Part shown: piece by piece, positions 58,555 to 64,000 of the stretch
Layout: every line of letters starts with the position of its first letter
How positions within the stretch are numbered: position 1 is the stretch's first letter
Assembly: GCA_022457065.1 (NCBI GenBank)
Contig: JAJGBQ010000005.1
Location: 4,154,001-4,218,000, forward strand
DNA: 64,000 bases
Direction: 5' to 3'
Source: Curvularia sp. ZM96
Taxonomy: Eukaryota; Ascomycota; Dothideomycetes; Pleosporales; Pleosporaceae
The notes under the pieces: model-generated
Told to the model about the DNA's origin: nothing
What the model saw: the letters and a program-made list of their open reading frames with translations, nothing else
Databases searched by the model: none
Program-made: the position numbers and the translations under genes

Positions 58555-59282
58555 GATTGCGTAGTTTTTATCGCGAATTTAGACGAAAACGAAGATAGAC
58601 GATAGACAATAGAACATAATAAGTTCAATGTTTTCCAGTGACGTGAGGCGCATGAATGAACGTCACGTAGTTACCCCTAGGTAACCCACCGAGCTGTGTC
58701 CTCCATCTGTGATGTTGCGCTCTACGTGCCTTCCTCTAATCACATAGTTAGGTGAGATGATGGATGCGTCCGACTCCATCTGAGACAACTGACTAGAGTA
58801 AGTGCACAACATTCCAAATTGGTATAGGAATCATCATCACATCCGTGGCTTTTGTCTTGACGAGCCCGAGCATCCTAGTTGTGTGGGGTACCTATTGTTC
58901 ATCGTCCTTGGTATGTTGTGTAACTTGTGCTACTTCCCTTCATCCGCAGCTATGTAAGCATTGCGACCAAGACTTCTTCGAGCCATTTGATGTGCGGTGG
59001 CTTACATCCCTTGGTCTAGACTGCTTTTGTGGTACCTCAGTTGTAAAGCCCCTCATCTTACTCGCCATATCGTGCCCAATAACCTCATACTATCGGGCCT
59101 ACACGAACACATACCACAAAGGCTTAATGCGGGGGTGGGGCACCCATAACACTGTCCTCCACATCGGCAGTTCGAGTTGACTTTGGCAAAGAGTTTGTGC
59201 GAAGTTATTTAGATAGCATTAGAATAGCGGTGCGCAAGCAAGAGTAAACTTTCTAAATCAGAGAACTCAGTGAACGTCCAAC
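58555..59282. other. Intergenic
   Basis: 728 bp between two plus-strand genes. One 111-codon frame at 58845-59180 has no domain and is not called. Confidence 0.45.
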
Positions 59283-60923
59283 ATGGCTGCCGTAGATGTG
59301 CAACCACCTGCCGCTCCACCTGCGCCCCCTAGCATGACAATCAAGGAAACCCCACAACGAAAGACTAACGACATCTTTCATGGGTTGACTTCAAAATGGC
59401 CTGTAGCTCTCGATCTCGCTGGCGGAGGGGCGCCCTGCCGTCTTGAGGGTGAAGTCGGTGATTTGGTTGTCTTGGGTGAAATTCCCAAAGAGCTTAACGG
59501 CACTTTTTATCGCGTTATGACGGACCCGTTTGTTCCGCCCCATCCCAACAACGTTCCTCTTGATGGCGACGGACATATATCGGCTTTTCGGTTCCATGAT
59601 GGAAGAGTGGATATGAAACTGAAGTACGTTGAGACCGAACGGTACCTACTGGAACGCCGAGCAAACAAGGCACTGTTCGGACTCTATCGCAACCCTTTCA
59701 CACACCACCCTTGCGTGCGGGCTGCTGTCGACTCTACAGCGAACACGAATCTTGTACTCTGGGCGGGTCATTTGTTAGCACTCAAGGAAGGGGGTTTGCC
59801 TTACTCCGTAGACCCTAATACTCTCGAGACAGGAGTGTACGACCCATTTGGCCAAGTCAAGTCCAAAACCTTTACCGCACATCCAAAGATAGATCCGTTC
59901 ACGGACGAAATGGTGGTCTTTGGATACGAAGCAAAAGGCCTTGCGACGAAAGACATTGTCGTCTATTCCCTGGATAAGGACGGAAAAAAGAAGGACGAGC
60001 AGTGGATCGAGGCACCTTGGGTGTCAGCAATTCACGATTGCGCCATCACCCCTAATTGGCTGATCCTTGTGCTATGGCCGTTCGAGGCAAACGTGGAACG
60101 CATGAAGCGTGGAGGCCATCACTGGGCCTGGGACTACAAACTGCCAGCAACGTTTATCGTGGTACCACGCAGAAAGAATACCAAGCTTCCGCCTGGCTGG
60201 AAAGAAGGCGAGTATCGGGTTTATCCATGGGAGAATTGCATGCTTGTGCACACTGCAGGAGCGTGGGAAGGCGAGGACAACAAACTCTACATTGAGACAT
60301 CTCGCGTCCACGATAACGCATTTCCGTTTTTCCCTCCTGATGACGGCAGGATGCCTGCGCCAGATACAAAAGTCGACTTTGTGCGCTGGGAGCTCGATCT
60401 CAACAACCCAAGCAACACCCGCGTTCCTGACCCTACTATCATCCTGGATATGCCATGCGAATTTCCGCGCATCGATGAGCGATTCCTTACCAAGCCATAC
60501 AGATACATCTTCCTCGACGCTTTTATGCCCAACAGCTCGGACGGGGGCAAGAATGTCTTCCACGGTCTCAATGCGCTCGCGATGCAAGACACGCAAACAG
60601 GCCAGACCCGTTTCTTCTATGCGGGCGATGGATCGCTAGTACAAGAACCTGCTTTTATCCCGCGCTCGGACGACGCGCCAGAGGGAGATGGATGGATCGT
60701 TGCAATGGTAGAGAGGAGAGAGACGAACAGGAACGACATTGTGGTGATTGATACGCGCGAGTTTGAAAAGCCCGTGGCGATTGTGCAGCTTCCGATTCAT
60801 GTCAAGGCGCAAGTGCATGGGAATTGGGTCGATGCAGCCAGTTTGAAGGAACAGAAGAGCTTAGTGAAAGAGGCCAAGCCGGTGAAGATAAGTGGTGGAG
60901 GTGCTTTGGAGCCATTTAATTAG
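59283..60923 (+). CDS. Carotenoid-cleavage / stilbene-type oxygenase (546 aa)
   Basis: Single exon, first ATG used. This is a full-length member of the RPE65/carotenoid oxygenase family, a seven-bladed propeller with Fe(II) held by four histidines. These are visible as His200 in AHPKIDP, His251 in AIHDCAITPNW, His323 in MLVHTAGAW, and His512 in AQVHGNW near the C terminus. The N-terminal block LNGTFYRVMTDPFVPP and DGDGHISAFRF are family features. No signal peptide, so cytosolic. Family members cut a C=C bond in apocarotenoids, lignostilbenes or resveratrol; ascomycetes have both types. No phytoene synthase or other carotenoid gene is nearby, so the stilbene/aromatic type seems as likely. Confidence 0.93.
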   Translation: MAAVDVQPPAAPPAPPSMTIKETPQRKTNDIFHGLTSKWPVALDLAGGGAPCRLEGEVGDLVVLGEIPKELNGTFYRVMTDPFVPPHPNNVPLDGDGHISAFRFHDGRVDMKLKYVETERYLLERRANKALFGLYRNPFTHHPCVRAAVDSTANTNLVLWAGHLLALKEGGLPYSVDPNTLETGVYDPFGQVKSKTFTAHPKIDPFTDEMVVFGYEAKGLATKDIVVYSLDKDGKKKDEQWIEAPWVSAIHDCAITPNWLILVLWPFEANVERMKRGGHHWAWDYKLPATFIVVPRRKNTKLPPGWKEGEYRVYPWENCMLVHTAGAWEGEDNKLYIETSRVHDNAFPFFPPDDGRMPAPDTKVDFVRWELDLNNPSNTRVPDPTIILDMPCEFPRIDERFLTKPYRYIFLDAFMPNSSDGGKNVFHGLNALAMQDTQTGQTRFFYAGDGSLVQEPAFIPRSDDAPEGDGWIVAMVERRETNRNDIVVIDTREFEKPVAIVQLPIHVKAQVHGNWVDAASLKEQKSLVKEAKPVKISGGGALEPFN

Positions 60924-61199
60924 AATGTAGAGGATATAGTGTACCAGTTGCTTCGTCTGCGATTAATATTGGCGTCCGACGTATTTAGTATCTGACTATA
61001 CAAAAATTTAGGTTTTTAACTTTTCTCCAAGCGTGGGACCGAACCCTTTGATGCACCAAAACACGACCTGAAATGGCTTAGTTGCACAAGTGCAGCTGAA
61101 TGACGTAAGAGAGAACCATGAGACTGGGTCGTCTTGCTCCGCACTATCAAATGTCTACTCTTCCTGGCATGTTGCAGTCTTGATCTACATGAAGCAGCA

Positions 61200-62452
61200 A
61201 TGCCCAATCTCGATATCGTCTTTTACAACATTGCGGTTTTCATTAGCACGCTCTTTTTACTCGAATACGGGGCCGATAAATTCATCGACCATGCTGCAAT
61301 CGTCGCACGCCGCACTGGAATTCCTGAAACCATAGTTGGACTTATTACTGCTGGTGGAGAATGGGAAGAGGTAAGCTCGCATCGCAACCACGCTATCCTT
61401 ACACATTTTTGGAGAATGATTTACTAATCGGCTTCACGGTGCAGCTTGCCGTCGTCGTTGCAGCTCTTGCACATCATCGCGCGTCTCTTGCTATCGGCAA
61501 CGTTGTTGGTTCTGCAATCTCCAACATCTTGGGCGCCTTTGCCCTCGGCCTCCTGTTCCATGGCAATGACACGCCTATCCAATTCGACCGCAGCTCGCGC
61601 ATCTATTCGCTCATGTTACTTCTCTTGACAACATTGGTAATACCTATTACTTATTACCCAGCGAGGACGGTGTGGTCAATTTGTGGCCCAATCTTGATTT
61701 CTTTGTTTGCTATCTACATGGGTTCCGTGGCGTGGGCTGTCACTCAAGGGACTCTCACTGCGCCAGAAGACTCGGACGATAGCAGCGACGATAATAGTAG
61801 CGATGAGGATATTGCAGAAGAGAGCACACCTCTTCTCGCTGAAAGAACAGGAACAGACAGCCGTCGCGCCGATGGAAATCATTTCAGTCCAAACGGAGCA
61901 ATGCCCAGCGATGATAACCTACGATCGAACCAGGCTTTACAAGATGATAACAACGCCACACAGAATGCTTCTGCACCAAGCCGCAGGACCCTCCACAGCT
62001 TGCGCTACCATGTTTCTTCTCTTGTTCTAGGCTTCCTTGCGATCTGCCTTGCTGGTTACGTACTTTCCCACGCCGCTACCACCATTACCGATGAACTGGG
62101 GATCTCAGACGTCCTTTTCGGTGTCGTTGTATTGGCAATAGCCACGACGCTACCTGAAAAGTTCATCGCAGTGATGAGCGGTCGCCGAGGTCATGCTGGC
62201 ATTCTAGTCGCGAATACGGCGGGAAGTAACATTTTCTTGCTCACTCTCTGCTCTGGAGTCATCATGACGACTACCTCGGCAGGGTTTGAACGTGGTAACG
62301 TGAATTCCACGGAGCTAGGAGTGCTGTGGGGGTCGACGCTAGCATTTACTGGCACGATCTGGTTGAATGGACGATTTCAGAATTGGATTGGAGGTGGGAT
62401 GCTTACTGCATATGCCGTCTTCATCGGATTGGAGTTCGTTGTGATTCATTGA
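61200..62452 (+). CDS. Cation/calcium exchanger (CaCA superfamily, 392 aa)
   Basis: Two exons, 61200-61370 and 61445-62452, with a 74-nt intron inside the first alpha repeat. Splicing gives GGEWEELAVVVAA. The alpha-1 block continues as IGNVVGSAISNILGAF. The alpha-2 block is LAIATTLPEKFIAVMSG and VANTAGSNIFLLTL. Each has the acidic residue and the GS(A/N)xSN-type motif that bind cations in NCX/CAX-like exchangers. The central loop is acidic and Ser-rich (SDDSSDDNSSDEDIAEE) and likely cytosolic and regulatory. About ten TM helices. It probably moves Ca2+ or another cation against H+ or Na+ at an internal membrane; the counter-ion is unknown. The start is the ATG giving MPNLDIVFYN; an upstream non-ATG frame was ignored. 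Confidence 0.87.
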
Positions 62453-64000
62453 GACCATGGTGAGTATTATGTATTGCCACGTCCATGTCTATCTAGAAGT
62501 CAGCACTTTCGCATCGCTCGTCGCACGAGGTACCGCATGCATCACAGAATTGAGGCGCTAATGTCGACAGAGACTAAGCAAAATATACGCGCTATGACAA
62601 GACCGTTTTTAAAATCACGACTTCGGCACTCCGTTGCCATGTGTTGTCTCCTTTGCCATAAATTCAGCCGTCGCCGCGCTCCGCCTGAATCGGCCAAGAT
62701 CTCTTTTGGTAGCTTCTCAACCCTGAAGCAGAGTCTCTAGAACCCCTGTGGACTGAAGATGCTCACCAGCGACAGTAAGTTCGCTATTTGCACTTGAATA
62801 AATCTGCCATGCAACGATGATCAATCTCTTCCATGCCTAATCTCGCCACTGTCGGCTGTCATCATGGGCGACAGGTAGCCTGGCTCAAACCACCCACTCA
62901 GCATGAGGTATCCTAGATGTCCTCCATCTGAAGGAGAACTACGACCGGAGGAATGTGATCCGATCGGTGCTCAGAGGGTGGGCAAGCTATATGCTTTCAC
63001 CTGCCGATAAGTAGCGATCTATTCAAGAGGTTGTTATTCCTGATCGTCTTTCGAGGACTCAATCATTACCTCCCTAACAAGAGTCTAGCGGAACTGGTGT
63101 GGGTAGATTTATGGGTCAAGAGAAAGATGATAGAGTAGTAGCTGCATGTAATACAGATACATAGCTACTCAAATAGTCAATCGACTGCCCTTACTTCAGA
63201 CCTTGGGACTGTTACAGTTAATAGTAGGTAGGTGATACTGTAGAGGGTGTGTTCTGCCATCAAAATATCTCTATTCTCCCAAGTTCAAGCACAAGGGTGT
63301 TAGCCTTGGACTTAATGAAGGAAGTGCTGCGATGCAATAAGTGATTAATAAGTGATTAAGCCCAAGAAGATCAACGGCTGAAACGCGAATGGATAGTTTG
63401 AAAAGTAATCGCCAGTAGCAAATAATTTGAAGAAGGTGCCTATCTACGGCGCAAAGAAGTCTCAATATATTTCAACATGATATGTACTCTCTAGCTCACC
63501 TCTATATACTCCAGGTGTGCAGCGTGCAGAATGCGATTGATGGAAGGATCTCCTTATATAGTTTTGACTGCGGAGTTTCTAGAGATGCAACGTACAGGGA
63601 TGACCTGGCAATTCTAGATCTGCGGTTAACCGAAGCCCAGCGGCATTGCCGCTCGAAGGCGGCCTTGTAACGTTGCTCGGGATGATGTGAGGACAGCCCT
63701 GCACAATAGCATTCATCACCGCATACCCTGGTCCTTCCTCCCTAAACTCACTTAACCCGAGGGCTTTAAATATTGTACCTGCGCTAGGGATTTTCTTTAG
63801 TCGCTAGCGGGTCCAAATGTGGCTAGACTTAGCTAAATCGCCCCCAGATTGGCATCGGCATCACCGAAGCGCCCTGAGTGGTGGGCATGATTTCATTTGT
63901 GGCTTTCTCCTATCTGGATATTTTGTAGGGCCACAATGTCTAGATCTCATTTGTGGCTTTCCCACATCTGAACATATTGTGGAGCCAGTGCCTAGATCTC
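62453..64000. other. Gene-free right end
   Basis: About 1.5 kb with many stops. It contains an exact 11-bp tandem duplication (AATAAGTGATT twice) at 63336-63357, and the tandem repeat at 63893-64000. No gene found. Confidence 0.45.
63893..64000. repeat. Tandem repeat, about 53-bp unit, running off the right edge
   Basis: Unit 1 is 63893-63946 and unit 2 is 63947-63998. Both start TCATTTGTGGCTTTC and end CTAGATC, with about three quarters of bases shared and a 1-2 base length change. The last two bases could start a third unit. Confidence 0.65.

Noticed and set aside
1..64000. CRISPR arrays, bacterial operons or attachment sites
   Set aside because: The window is eukaryotic nuclear DNA with spliceosomal introns; no spaced direct repeats of that kind were seen.

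Overview
This window is nuclear DNA of a filamentous ascomycete, most likely a dothideomycete of the Pleosporales type. That placement is inferred from gene content and style, not from a database match. The support is: short introns (mostly 45-60 nt) with GTANGT donors, CTRAC branch points and YAG acceptors; conserved eukaryotic housekeeping genes; and secreted chitin-related proteins. I reconstruct 28 protein-coding genes, one cut by the left edge, plus one transposase relic. Exon joins were worked out by hand from splice signals and reading-frame continuity.

Left third (1-23 kb) is the accessory part. It holds the 3' end of an Atg22-like transporter, a very small secreted-peptide gene, an orphan protein ending in charged repeats, and a decayed pogo-type transposase. 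Next is a head-to-head pair: a four-LysM secreted protein (minus) and a 1150-residue killer-toxin-like GH18 chitinase (plus) sharing a 1-kb promoter. Then follow an F-box-like protein, the DNA repair enzyme Tdp1, an AT-rich degenerate patch, a HET-domain protein and an ankyrin protein.

Middle (23-43 kb) is housekeeping and compact. URM1 and ELP2 are divergent across 177 bp and NFS1 lies about 5 kb beyond the end of ELP2; all three act in tRNA wobble-uridine modification in yeast. Other genes are a four-TM membrane protein, ESCRT-I VPS23, BAR-SH3 RVS167, a DsbA-fold oxidoreductase, a seven-TM orphan, RIB1 (riboflavin synthesis), an MFS sugar transporter and the Mediator kinase SSN3/CDK8.

Right third (43-64 kb) carries a secreted CAP/PR-1 protein, a tail-anchored heme-oxygenase-like protein, a C2H2 zinc-finger protein, UBC6, a secreted type-B carboxylesterase, a fatty-acid desaturase, a carotenoid/stilbene-type oxygenase and a cation/Ca2+ exchanger. 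It has long gene-free stretches (53.9-57.2 kb and 62.5-64 kb). A tandem repeat runs off the right edge.

The best leads are: the LysM/chitinase pair with an unexplained hydrophobic and cysteine-rich C-terminal half; the cluster of tRNA U34-modification genes near it; two GC-AG introns that are needed to keep conserved domains intact; and the 51-residue secreted peptide gene.
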